Shown here: piece by piece, positions 16,476 to 24,171 of the stretch
Layout of the letters: every line of letters begins with the position of its first letter
Position numbering within the stretch: the first letter of the stretch is position 1
Assembly: GCF_007830055.1 (NCBI RefSeq)
Contig: NZ_VLLE01000002.1
Span: 445,953-509,952 of the forward strand
Direction of reading: 5' to 3'
DNA: 64,000 nucleotides
DNA from: Lacibacter cauensis
GTDB lineage: Bacteria > Bacteroidota > Bacteroidia > Chitinophagales > Chitinophagaceae
Program-made: the position numbers and the translations under genes
The notes under the pieces: model-generated
Database searches by the model: none
Told to the model about the DNA's origin: nothing
Seen by the model: the letters and a program-made list of their open reading frames with translations, nothing else

Positions 16476-16859
16476 TTATTTAATTGTACGGCATTTGTAC
16501 GCCCAATAGATTAATACGGGATGTATCACCAGCAAACGAACCCATGCTACCCATGCAGGTACGCACAGGGAATCGCTCAAGCAACCACCTTTCTGAATAA
16601 AATAAATATGTGCAGGTAAGAAAGCGATCAGTAAAAAAAGGATGGCATTGCAGCCATGTTTTCTTGTTGAGGGGATCAGTACAGCAATGCCTGCTAAAAC
16701 TTCGCCTGCACCACTTAAGATATTCAGTAGGGAAGGCTTGGGAAAATAATCGGGAATGAGCGGTAAATAAAAATCAGGATTGATGAAATGATTGATGCCG
16801 CCGAGAATATAGAACACACCTAAAACGATGACAGCAATTTTGGGTAACAGTTTTTTCAT
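16476..16859 (-). CDS. DoxX family membrane protein
   Basis: 127 residues with four predicted membrane helices (PKIAVIVLGVFYILGGINHF; LSGAGEVLAGIAVLIP; AILFLLIAFLPAHIYFI; VRLLVIHPVLIYWAYKC). GGINHFINPDFYLPLIPDYFP is typical of DoxX/DUF4267-like proteins. The family is found with quinone- and thiosulfate-linked systems, but biochemical roles are mostly unclear. It lies between the TIGR03643 gene (3-nt gap) and the cryptochrome-like gene (7-nt gap), so it belongs to the photolyase operon. Confidence 0.85.
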   Translation of the reverse strand: MKKLLPKIAVIVLGVFYILGGINHFINPDFYLPLIPDYFPKPSLLNILSGAGEVLAGIAVLIPSTRKHGCNAILFLLIAFLPAHIYFIQKGGCLSDSLCVPAWVAWVRLLVIHPVLIYWAYKCRTIK

Positions 16860-16862
16860 CGT

Positions 16863-17135
16863 TTACCGTTTACTGATTTTATTCATGCTGATGCTGCGTT
16901 GACGGTTGCATTTAAAACGATTCACATCATCACTACGTAAAGCAGTATGCTTTGTTGTACGACCGGCCATACGTTTGCGCCACATGCGAAAGCTCGATGG
17001 CTTGCTGTTGGCCCGCATAAACGCAATCACATCTTTTTCCTTTAAGCCAAACTGCAGTTCGATGGCTTCGAAAGGAGTGCGGTCTTCCCAGGCCATTTCA
17101 ATAATGCGGTCTTTATCTTCTATTGTAAAATTCAT
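16863..17135 (-). CDS. TIGR03643 / DUF2805 family protein
   Basis: 90 residues. RIIEMAWEDRTPFEAIELQFGLKEKDVIAFMR (about 10-41), PSSFRMWRKRMAGRTTKH (about 47-64) and the basic tail match the TIGR03643 family. The first part resembles a helix-turn-helix (TPFEAIELQFGLKEKDVI), so nucleic-acid binding is possible. Its ATG overlaps the TGA of the upstream photolyase gene (ATGA at 17132-17135), showing translational coupling. From memory this family often lies next to photolyase or cryptochrome genes; its function is unknown. Confidence 0.85.
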   Translation of the reverse strand: MNFTIEDKDRIIEMAWEDRTPFEAIELQFGLKEKDVIAFMRANSKPSSFRMWRKRMAGRTTKHTALRSDDVNRFKCNRQRSISMNKISKR

Positions 17136-18613
17136 TTGTCGAGTTGTTGTAAAAATATTTCAGCGTTTTTTAAATGTGTTTGCTGTTTTTCAACAGGCAT
17201 CTTATCAAATGTTTTGATCAACATGCCAAGCCGTGGATTCTGTAAAAAGAAATCACGGTGCACATGCATAAAGCGCCAGAACAAACCATCCCACACAGCC
17301 TGCCAGTTTCCCTTCTCATAATCACTCATCTTCATTAAATAATTACTGCCGCTGATGTAGGGTTTTGTGGTCATCAGTCCGCCATCTGCAAACTGCGTCA
17401 TGCCATACACATTCGGCACCATTACCCAATCGTAGGCATCAATAAACAGTTCCATAAACCAACGGTACACTTCATCGGGGTCAAATTCGCAGAGCAGCAT
17501 AAAGTTGCCCAGCACCATCAAACGTTCAATGTGGTGACAATAGCCCGTCTTCAATACTTTCTTAATCGTTTCATCTATTGGTAATATACCCGTAGTGCCG
17601 GTCCAGAAACTCTCCGGTATTTTTCGTTTGAACTGCCAGTAGTTGGTGGTACGTTGTTTCGTGCCTTCACGTTCGTACACGATGCGTATGAACTCACGCC
17701 AACCCATGATCTGCCGTACAAAACCTTCCAATGAGTTGAGTGGTATATTGTGCTTGGCTACTTCGTTCAATACTTTTTCCAACACCTGTTTTGGCGTAAG
17801 TAAACCCGTATTCAGCATCGGCGTAAGTACCGAGTGATGCAGAATATATTCTTTCGTTACAATGGCATCTTCATAAATGCCAAACTGTTGAAAACGTTGT
17901 TCAATAAACTCATCAAGCCATTGCTCTGCTTCATCAAAACTGCAGACAAAAAAATGCGGCGCTTCAACAGCACCATAGTTGTCAGCAAAATGTTTTTCTA
18001 CATAGGCTGTTGCTTCTTTGATGAACTTGTTTGGTTTTGGAAGGGTTACTTTTGGCGGCGTTTGCTTCTTCGGATATTTTTCCCTGTTCTCTGCATCAAA
18101 GGTCCATTTACCGCCGAGTGGTTTGCCATCTTTCTCTAACAATATCTTTCGCAGCTTGCGCTGATGCGTATAAAAATCGGTTTGGAAATAGTTTTTCTTT
18201 TTGCTGAAGTAATCAGCCACATCATCCATCGTATTCAAAAAGCCCGGTGTTGCATGAACAACGAGTTTGATCTTGAGCTGCAGACAGGTTTCGCTGATGC
18301 GTTTCAACAACCAGTTGTCGGCCACATCTGCAATATGAATTTCAGTGATCTGTTGTTTTGCCAAAGAAGCAATCAGCTTGCGTACATCATTTTCTGTTTC
18401 GGTTGTTTCAATATAGTTGAGGTTGTAACTATTTTCATTCAGCCATTGCGCATAAAACTGCATGGAAGCCCGGTGCAGCACCAGCTTTTGTTTGTGAAAT
18501 TTGTATTGCCGGAAAAACAATCCTTCCTCCACCAGGTATACGGTGCGGCTTTTATCCAGCGCCGGATGTGCTTTGAATAACTGGTGTGGGAAAATCAACG
18601 TAGCAGAACTCAT
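17132..18613 (-). CDS. Photolyase-related protein of the FeS-BCP/CryB group, lacking the cluster cysteines
   Basis: 493 residues from the ATG at 18613. N-terminal PF04244-type domain (HPALDKSRTVYLVEEGLFF, FHKQKLVLHRASM), then the helical FAD domain: FVRQIMGWREFIR, CHHIERLMVLGNFMLL, AYDWVMVPNVYGM, FADGG, KPYISGSNYL. These are the landmarks of bacterial (6-4) photolyases and CryB. The four [4Fe-4S] cysteines of that group are missing: the T-x-M-x-C position reads TTGILP, and the YCxxC...ACPF segment reads MSDYEKGNWQAVWDGLFW. Likely a light-dependent DNA-repair enzyme or photoreceptor. First gene of a five-gene operon. Confidence 0.85.
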   Translation of the reverse strand: MSSATLIFPHQLFKAHPALDKSRTVYLVEEGLFFRQYKFHKQKLVLHRASMQFYAQWLNENSYNLNYIETTETENDVRKLIASLAKQQITEIHIADVADNWLLKRISETCLQLKIKLVVHATPGFLNTMDDVADYFSKKKNYFQTDFYTHQRKLRKILLEKDGKPLGGKWTFDAENREKYPKKQTPPKVTLPKPNKFIKEATAYVEKHFADNYGAVEAPHFFVCSFDEAEQWLDEFIEQRFQQFGIYEDAIVTKEYILHHSVLTPMLNTGLLTPKQVLEKVLNEVAKHNIPLNSLEGFVRQIMGWREFIRIVYEREGTKQRTTNYWQFKRKIPESFWTGTTGILPIDETIKKVLKTGYCHHIERLMVLGNFMLLCEFDPDEVYRWFMELFIDAYDWVMVPNVYGMTQFADGGLMTTKPYISGSNYLMKMSDYEKGNWQAVWDGLFWRFMHVHRDFFLQNPRLGMLIKTFDKMPVEKQQTHLKNAEIFLQQLDK

Positions 18614-18664
18614 AGGAAAACACAACAATTTTCAATGCAGAATGTTTAGCATTCAAAAAGAACA

Positions 18665-19300
18665 ATGGCTTTCTACAGTCTGTCGGATATTCAAAGTTGG
18701 GAACGGTTTTACAGGGGTAATTTCATCAACAGTCTCAGCGGTTTTAAAAGCGCCAGCTTAATTGCAACGGTGAATAAAGCAGGCATCAGTAATCTCACCA
18801 TCTTCAGCAATATTGTACACATTGGTGCCGATCCGGCACTAATTGGTTTTGTAAACAGGCCAAAAGAAGCGGCGCCACATACGCTCAGCAATATCGAAGC
18901 AACAGGACAGTATACAATCAATCTTATTCCGGCGAACCTTATTGAGCAGGCGCATCAAACCAGTGCGAAATATGCAGAAGAAGAGAGCGAATTCAAGGCG
19001 GTTGGTTTAACAGAAGAATTTACCGAATACTGCAAGGCACCATTTGTGTTCGAAAGCCCGGTGAAGTACTCCATGGAGTTGAAAGAAATCATTCCCATTC
19101 AATTCAACAATACGTTTTTTGTGATTGGTGCAGTAACGGGTGTGTTTGCAGATGAGCAGATATTATCTGCAGATGGATTTCTTGATCTGGAGAAAGCCAA
19201 CATCATTACTTCGTTGGGTATTGATGGGTACTATGCAACCGAAAAGCTGGCCCGTTTCAGTTATGCAAAACCAGATAAGCCAGTCTGCCGTATCGATTAA
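18665..19300 (+). CDS. Flavin reductase / flavoprotein family (split-barrel FMN-binding)
   Basis: 211 residues. The core shows the flavin reductase-like split barrel: NLTIFSNIVHIGADPALIGFVNRP (about 43-66) is the FMN-binding strand region, and SNIEATGQYTINLIP is typical of DIM6/NTAB proteins. Such enzymes reduce free flavin with NAD(P)H or act as small FMN proteins. It starts 51 nt from the divergent photolyase gene, so the two share an upstream region. Supplying reduced flavin to the neighbouring photolyases is a reasonable inference, not shown. Confidence 0.82.
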   Translation: MAFYSLSDIQSWERFYRGNFINSLSGFKSASLIATVNKAGISNLTIFSNIVHIGADPALIGFVNRPKEAAPHTLSNIEATGQYTINLIPANLIEQAHQTSAKYAEEESEFKAVGLTEEFTEYCKAPFVFESPVKYSMELKEIIPIQFNNTFFVIGAVTGVFADEQILSADGFLDLEKANIITSLGIDGYYATEKLARFSYAKPDKPVCRID

Positions 19301-19309
19301 CGCTTTCTT

Positions 19310-19317
19310 TATTTTTG
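19310..19317 (+). promoter_or_regulatory. -7 element TATTTTTG, 4 nt before the sirtuin ATG
   Basis: Exact TAnnTTTG; only AGGT lies between it and the ATG at 19322. The -33 side has no clear TTTG. If used, the mRNA would be leaderless. Confidence 0.45.
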
Positions 19318-19321
19318 AGGT

Positions 19322-20014
19322 ATGCAGAAAAAGAAACTGGTTGTATTAACAGGTGCGGGCATCAGTGCCGAAAGTGGTTTGCGTACCTTTCGTGACAGTG
19401 ATGGTTTGTGGGAAGGTTATCAAATTGAAGATGTAGCCACACCACGTGCATGGCGAAAGAACCCGCAACTGGTACTCGATTTTTATAATTACAGAAGGAG
19501 AGATGTGTTGCAGGCGCAACCGAATGCAGCGCATGTTGGACTAGCAGAACTGGAGAATGATTTTGATGTAACCATCATCACACAAAACATCGATGACCTG
19601 CACGAACGTGGCGGTTCTACCAATGTATTGCATTTGCATGGAGAAATTTTAAAAATGCGGAGCGAACGTGATGAAGAGTTGATCTATGCTATTACCGGCG
19701 ATATTATGCTGGGCGATAAAGCCGAAGATGGTGCACAGCTTCGTCCGCATATTGTTTGGTTCGAGGAAGCAGTGCCGATGATTGAAGTAGCAGTACCCAT
19801 TGTGCAGCAGGCCGATTTTTTTGCTGTGGTGGGTACATCGTTGGTGGTGTATCCTGCCGCCGGATTAATTACAGTCGCCGATGATGCTATACCCAAGTTT
19901 ATTGTTGATAAAAAGATTCCTTATACCTCATCGGTGTACAATGTAACCGCCATTGAAAAGCCGGCAACAGAAGGAGTGAAGGATTTGAGAGAATTATTAT
20001 TGCGTTTGAAATAA
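19322..20014 (+). CDS. cobB: Sirtuin-type NAD-dependent protein deacylase without zinc cysteines
   Basis: 230 residues, SIR2 fold. Seen: GAGISAESG (11-19), TFRD (22-25), TQNIDDLH (87-94) and the catalytic His106 in HLHGE. Tyr55 and Arg58 (FYNYRRR) form the Y-x-x-R pair typical of desuccinylase/class III sirtuins such as E. coli CobB. The protein contains no Cys at all, so the usual CxxC...CxxC zinc site between HLHGE and RPHIVWF is absent; the segment (112-138) is present but acidic. It should remove succinyl or acetyl groups from lysines, producing O-acyl-ADP-ribose. Confidence 0.88.
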   Translation: MQKKKLVVLTGAGISAESGLRTFRDSDGLWEGYQIEDVATPRAWRKNPQLVLDFYNYRRRDVLQAQPNAAHVGLAELENDFDVTIITQNIDDLHERGGSTNVLHLHGEILKMRSERDEELIYAITGDIMLGDKAEDGAQLRPHIVWFEEAVPMIEVAVPIVQQADFFAVVGTSLVVYPAAGLITVADDAIPKFIVDKKIPYTSSVYNVTAIEKPATEGVKDLRELLLRLK

Positions 20015-20020
20015 AACAAA

Positions 20021-20050
20021 AAAGCTGTTCCTTTCAGAACAGCTTTTCTT
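20021..20050. terminator. Terminator between sirtuin and transaldolase genes
   Basis: AAAGCTGTTC (20021-20030) pairs with GAACAGCTTT (20037-20046), with A-rich and T-rich flanks on both sides, so it can serve both convergent genes. Confidence 0.85.
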
Positions 20051-20067
20051 ATTTGGAAAGATTTCAA

Positions 20068-20721
20068 TTATTGAAACTTCTTTGCATCTTCTAAAAACTG
20101 TGCTAAACCAATATCAGTCAGCGGATGCTTTAATAAACCTGTAATTGAACTTAACGGACAAGTACAAACATGTGCACCTGCTTCAGCTGCCTGAACAATA
20201 TGCAATGGCGTACGGATCGATGCCGCTAAAATTTCTGTTTCAAAACCCTGCAGTGAATAAATGTTGGCGATCTGGCTGATCAGCTCCATACCATCCCAGC
20301 AGCTGTCATCAATACGACCGATGAAAGGAGACACATAAGTAGCACCAGCTTTTGCTGCCAGAATTGCCTGGCCTGCGCTGAATACCAATGTGCAGTTTGT
20401 TTTAATACCGTTATCGCTGAACCATTTCAGCGCTTTAATACCGTCTTTGATCATTGGCACTTTCACCACAATGTTTGGGTGAATAGCAGCCAGCTTTTTA
20501 CCTTCTTCCACGATGCCATCAAAATCGGTGCTGATTACTTCTGCACTGATGTCGCCATCAACCATTTCGCAAATGGTTTTGTAGTGCTGCATAACAGCTT
20601 CCGTTCCTTTAATGCCAACTTTAGCCATTAACGAAGGGTTGGTTGTAACACCATCGAGAATACCTAATTCATTCGCTTCCTTAATTTGAGAAAGGTCTGC
20701 CGTGTCAATGAAAAATTTCAT
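20068..20721 (-). CDS. fsa: Transaldolase / fructose-6-phosphate aldolase family
   Basis: 217 residues, the short single-domain transaldolase (TalC/FSA, TIGR00875 group). [31 protein letters not shown] is the family N-terminus; VVKVPM (about 84-89) carries the Schiff-base Lys, and [11 protein letters not shown] (about 131-141) is typical. It moves dihydroxyacetone units between sugar phosphates in the pentose phosphate pathway or cleaves fructose-6-phosphate; sequence alone does not separate the two. It stands alone downstream of ffs on the same strand. Confidence 0.92.
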   Translation of the reverse strand: MKFFIDTADLSQIKEANELGILDGVTTNPSLMAKVGIKGTEAVMQHYKTICEMVDGDISAEVISTDFDGIVEEGKKLAAIHPNIVVKVPMIKDGIKALKWFSDNGIKTNCTLVFSAGQAILAAKAGATYVSPFIGRIDDSCWDGMELISQIANIYSLQGFETEILAASIRTPLHIVQAAEAGAHVCTCPLSSITGLLKHPLTDIGLAQFLEDAKKFQ

Positions 20722-20799
20722 GATAATTGTTTGATTGTTTTGAAGATGAAAAAAATAAAATGGCTTGTAAGGGTCATCTTCAACAGAAAATAAAAAAAT

Positions 20800-20895
20800 G
20801 GCAGGTTACTTACATCGCACCGCTACAACCGCCTACCCTTGCTGCGTTCCCACCCTGGGGGAGTTCAGCAGGAGCTGGTCGTGCAAGACCTGCCG
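20800..20895 (-). ncRNA. ffs: Signal recognition particle RNA, small bacterial type
   Basis: On the minus strand the RNA starts near GGCAGGTCTTGC (20894 downward) and ends at ACCTGCC (20800-20806), the two ends pairing as the terminal helix. The apical part reads CCCCCAGGGTGGGAACGCAGCAAGGG: the stem-loop plus asymmetric loop with AGCA that binds Ffh. The opposite strand GAACTCCCCC closes the domain IV hairpin. A -7 box lies 4 nt before the 5' end and a T-run follows the 3' end. It forms the SRP with Ffh for co-translational membrane targeting. The open frames crossing it are not genes. Confidence 0.9.
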
Positions 20896-20898
20896 GCG

Positions 20899-20906
20899 CA
20901 AAGATA
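20899..20906 (-). promoter_or_regulatory. -7 element of the ffs promoter (TATCTTTG)
   Basis: The reverse complement reads TATCTTTG, an exact TAnnTTTG, and is followed by CGCC and then the 5' end of the SRP RNA. A weak TTTC lies 20 nt upstream as the -33 element. This fixes the distance from box to transcript start at about 4-5 nt in this genome. Confidence 0.7.
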
Positions 20907-20918
20907 GGGGAATGCAGA

Positions 20919-20957
20919 TGAGAAATGAAAAATGTAGAAGTAAAAATGAAAAATTAG
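20919..20957. repeat. ATGAAAAATG-type low-complexity arm
   Basis: GATGAGAAATGAAAAATG and AAAAATGAAAAATTAG words between ffs and the T9SS plug gene, related to the element at 9698-9776. Confidence 0.45.
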
Positions 20958-20963
20958 AAGCGC

Positions 20964-22268
20964 TTACAACAAGCGGTTGTTATTAAAGTTGGGGCGGTTT
21001 GCTAATGAATTAGCCTGTGTCATTCCAACCAATTCATCGGCACGGCCACCAAGAGGACGGTAATAAATGAGAATGGTGTACATATTCTCAGTTTCCCACC
21101 AGTTGCCTTCAGTAACATCGGTGCTCAGTTGTTTGGTTGCTTTATCTCTTGTAACATAAATGTAATCGTACAAAGCCTGTTTCAGGAATTGTTTGTTTTC
21201 GTACATGCCTGTTTCAGCGTTAAAGGTTAATCGATTGGCAGGCGTCAGTTCGTAGTTGGTCATTTCTCCAAAGAGGTACAATTCTTTACCGGGTATTTCT
21301 TTACGGTCGGGTGTACTGTAACGAAACCATACACTCGCATAATCACCTTGCCAGTAAGGATTGTTCTGTTCAATGTTCATCAGTTGGTACATGCCATTGT
21401 AATCACGGTAGTACATGTAGCGAAGGTCTTTGCGTTCGCCTTCGGGCTTTATAAATAATGTTTGTCCAATGTTGCTGTAGTCGCCTTTTTCAATGCGGTC
21501 TGTTTGTAACCTGAAGCTTGTAAGATCTACCCAGCGCCATTCTTTTTGCGCCGGAAACAGTGCCTGGTTTTCGGTATTATATTCCAGTATATTTTGTTTG
21601 ATGAAGGTGGGTTGCAGATTGGTAATGCAATTATCCCAACGGAAGTTTTGAAGGATCACCACTTTGATCTGCTGAAAAATATTGGTGGGCTTAATATTTT
21701 GCACGTTTACATTAAACTGCAGTTTCTGTTGTGTTTTAGCAATGGATGTATTAAAAGGCTGCACAATGGTTGCGCCTGCACTTACTTTGGTATCAATCAC
21801 CAGAAACCGTTTGGTAAATGCTACCTGCGATGTGTCGCCGTTGGTAAATACTTTTAGAATGTAGTTGCCACTGCGGGTTGGCATCGTATTGCGATCGGGC
21901 AGGTTGCAGGTGTAATGGGTATAACGGGTAAGCACCAGCGAAGAGTTACGGTAGGTGTTGATGCGTACGTTGGAAAAACCTTTCATATAGTCGAACTGGC
22001 TCAGCATGGCAGGAGTCCAGTCGGCATTGCATAAAGTAAAAGTGTATGAATAGTATTTTACATCAGCATCCATATCATCGAAATGCAGTTCTAACTGATC
22101 GCCGCTGTTCAACCGCATGATGGGGTAAGCCAGCTGATCGCCTTTTACATGAAACTTCACCGAACGGATATTCGGTTTAACGATACGATCTGTTTCCTGT
22201 GCCATTACGGCTGTAGCAGATAACAGGAGAAGAATAGAAACAAGCTGTTTTTTGAGGAGTTGATGCAT
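20964..22268 (-). CDS. Type IX secretion system plug protein (DUF5103)
   Basis: 434 residues from the ATG at 22268; the signal peptide ends near ATAVMAQ. The body begins RSVKFHVKGDQLAYPIMRLNSGDQLELHFDDMD, with NADWTPAMLSQFDYMKGF and VFRYSTPD-type blocks typical of DUF5103, the Plug protein that closes the periplasmic side of the SprA translocon. GKELYLFGEMTNYELTPANRLTFN is the characteristic mid-C-terminal segment. The T9SS-sorted proteins at the left end of this window would be clients of the same system. Role by homology; gene stands alone. Confidence 0.85.
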   Translation of the reverse strand: MHQLLKKQLVSILLLLSATAVMAQETDRIVKPNIRSVKFHVKGDQLAYPIMRLNSGDQLELHFDDMDADVKYYSYTFTLCNADWTPAMLSQFDYMKGFSNVRINTYRNSSLVLTRYTHYTCNLPDRNTMPTRSGNYILKVFTNGDTSQVAFTKRFLVIDTKVSAGATIVQPFNTSIAKTQQKLQFNVNVQNIKPTNIFQQIKVVILQNFRWDNCITNLQPTFIKQNILEYNTENQALFPAQKEWRWVDLTSFRLQTDRIEKGDYSNIGQTLFIKPEGERKDLRYMYYRDYNGMYQLMNIEQNNPYWQGDYASVWFRYSTPDRKEIPGKELYLFGEMTNYELTPANRLTFNAETGMYENKQFLKQALYDYIYVTRDKATKQLSTDVTEGNWWETENMYTILIYYRPLGGRADELVGMTQANSLANRPNFNNNRLL

Positions 22269-22392
22269 AGCTATAGTGCTGAAACGGTTTGGTTTAAGAT
22301 TCAAAATACTGCGAAACGGTTGCTTTCTAATACAGGGTTGGCAACCTTTTCCAATAAACCATTAGTTTTACAGCCATCTCAAAGATAAAGAT

Positions 22393-23625
22393 TTGAATAT
22401 TGCTTCCTTTATAGCACGGCGTTTGGTTTTTCAAAAGAATCAATCTTTTTCACGGTTCATCATCCGTTTGTCAACTGCTGCAACGGCCATCAGTGTGGCG
22501 GTAATGATACTGGCGTTCGCTTTTGTGGAAGGATTTCAATACACTGTGAGCAGTAAGGTGTTTAGCTTCTGGGGGCATTTGCGGGTGCAGCAACAGCAAT
22601 CATCTGCATCGGGTTTAGCAGAAGAGTTGCCGATTGAGAAAAGCGATTCGGTTTACACAATCATTAAAGCAAATAAAAATGTGGCATTGGTAGATGCATT
22701 TGCTACAAAATCGGCGATGCTCAAATCAACCGAAACAATCGAAGGTGTGTTGTTGAAGGGCATTGAAAAAGATTTTTCAAAAGAACGCCTGTTGCCTTTT
22801 TTGATTGAAGGAAAATGGATTGCGTTTGATGACAGTTTGCAGAACAATCAGATACTTATTTCGCAATATACTTCCCGTCAGATCAATGCAAAAGTGGGAG
22901 ATAAAGTGTTGATTTATTTTATTGATAACAACAGTACAGTGCCTCGTGTGCGGCCTGTTACCGTGAGCGGTATTTACAAAACAGGTATTGAAGAGTACGA
23001 TAAAACATTTGCCATCGTTGATATGAATTTGATCCGTCGTCTTAACGGCTGGACGGCTACACAAATCGGTGGCTATGAAGTAACACTCAAAGATTACAAA
23101 AAAGATTACAGTACCAGCAACCAACTGCTCGATCAGTTGCCTGTTGTTTGGTTCAGCACTCCGTTGCGTGAAATTTATCCGAATATTTTTGATTGGCTGG
23201 CTTTGCAAAGTACCAACAAGCAGGTGATTTTAATTATCATGTGCATTGTGGCGGTGATCAATTTAATTTCCTGTTTAATTATTTTGGTGCTGGAACGAGC
23301 ACGTATGATTGGTTTGTTAAAAGCAACCGGCGCTACCAACGGACAGGTACAGGTTATTTTCTGGAACCAGGGATTGATTATTACACTTACAGGTATTTTG
23401 CTGGGTGTTGTACTTGGGCTGGGCATTTGTTTTTTACAGCAGGCTACCGGTTTTATTAAACTCGACGAATCGGCTTACTATGTTGCAACGGCACCCATTA
23501 AAGTAATCTGGTGGCAGGTGTTGCTCATTGTTACTGTTACGTTCTTGGTAAGCTTTATTATCCTGTTTATTCCTTCTTTACTTGTACGGAAAATGAGCCC
23601 GGTGAAGGCGTTGCGGTTTGAGTGA
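22393..23625 (+). CDS. Lipoprotein-releasing-type ABC transporter permease (LolC/E, FtsX fold)
   Basis: 410 residues starting at TTG (22393); no ATG gives a full first segment. The N-terminus FIARRLVFQKNQSFSRFIIRLSTAATAISVAVMILAFAFVEGFQ is the LolC/E opening with TM1, followed by a periplasmic domain (about 50-260) and three TM helices of the FtsX domain, with ERARMIGLLKATGATNGQVQVIFWNQG in between. The C-terminal PSLLVRKMSPVKALRFE is typical. It probably extracts lipoproteins from the inner membrane with a LolD ATPase encoded elsewhere. It is divergent from the T9SS plug gene. Confidence 0.87.
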   Translation: MNIASFIARRLVFQKNQSFSRFIIRLSTAATAISVAVMILAFAFVEGFQYTVSSKVFSFWGHLRVQQQQSSASGLAEELPIEKSDSVYTIIKANKNVALVDAFATKSAMLKSTETIEGVLLKGIEKDFSKERLLPFLIEGKWIAFDDSLQNNQILISQYTSRQINAKVGDKVLIYFIDNNSTVPRVRPVTVSGIYKTGIEEYDKTFAIVDMNLIRRLNGWTATQIGGYEVTLKDYKKDYSTSNQLLDQLPVVWFSTPLREIYPNIFDWLALQSTNKQVILIIMCIVAVINLISCLIILVLERARMIGLLKATGATNGQVQVIFWNQGLIITLTGILLGVVLGLGICFLQQATGFIKLDESAYYVATAPIKVIWWQVLLIVTVTFLVSFIILFIPSLLVRKMSPVKALRFE

Positions 23626-23676
23626 TCGAATAACTTTTTTAAGCAATTGATCCAAACTTGCATCAATAGAAGATGG

Positions 23677-24063
23677 TTATTTGTCTTTTTTCTTTTTTGC
23701 TTCTTCCTGCATCATGGCTTCATAGTCAATTCCTTCCTCTTTCATTAACTCTAAGCCATAGTTACGTAGATAAGTAATTACTTCAACAGCCTTGGTTCCT
23801 TTTTCGGTCAACGAATATTCAGTTCGTGGCGGAACTTCTGCATAAACTTTCTTTAACACAAAGCCGTCAGCTTCCAGTTCTTTTAAAGTTTGGGTAAGCA
23901 TTTTCTGGCTGATGTGTGCAATGTCTTTCTGCAATTCGGTATATCGCCAGGTTTTTTTACGTAAACGCCAAAGCACCGGAATTTTCCAAGTGCCTCCGAG
24001 TTTTTTTAATACAAAATCAACCGGGTTATAAAACACTTCTTTGTTAATAATTACATCGGGCAT
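23677..24063 (-). CDS. HxlR family winged-helix transcriptional regulator
   Basis: 128 residues. LKKLGGTWKIPVLWRLRKKTWRYTELQKDIAHISQKMLTQTLKELEADGFV is the HxlR winged helix. The first part reads FYNPVDFVLKKLGG where redox-sensing members have a Cys before PV, so a thiol switch of the YodB/HypR kind is unlikely here; the protein has no Cys. The tail is Lys-rich (EEAKKKKDK). It is divergent from the DJ-1/PfpI gene with a 6-bp inverted repeat between, so it probably controls itself and that neighbour. Confidence 0.9.
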   Translation of the reverse strand: MPDVIINKEVFYNPVDFVLKKLGGTWKIPVLWRLRKKTWRYTELQKDIAHISQKMLTQTLKELEADGFVLKKVYAEVPPRTEYSLTEKGTKAVEVITYLRNYGLELMKEEGIDYEAMMQEEAKKKKDK

Positions 24064-24081
24064 ACACTAAAATTAGGCTAA

Positions 24082-24099
24082 ACGCACCAATAAGTGCGT
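24082..24099. promoter_or_regulatory. Candidate HxlR operator
   Basis: ACGCAC-CAATAA-GTGCGT, a perfect 6-bp inverted repeat with 6-nt spacer, lies 19 nt from the HxlR start codon and about 73 nt from that of the divergent DJ-1/PfpI gene. HxlR dimers bind inverted repeats in such shared regions. Confidence 0.5.
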
Positions 24100-24171
24100 A
24101 GCGTACTTCTACAGGTGTTACATGGTTTAAGCAGATCTGTAGTACAATTTTGTCTCATAAAATTTTTAAGC

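Noticed and set aside
20727-20986. Two short plus-strand frames over the ffs region
   Set aside because: They cross the SRP RNA gene, have no start signals and follow RNA stem complementarity rather than codon bias.
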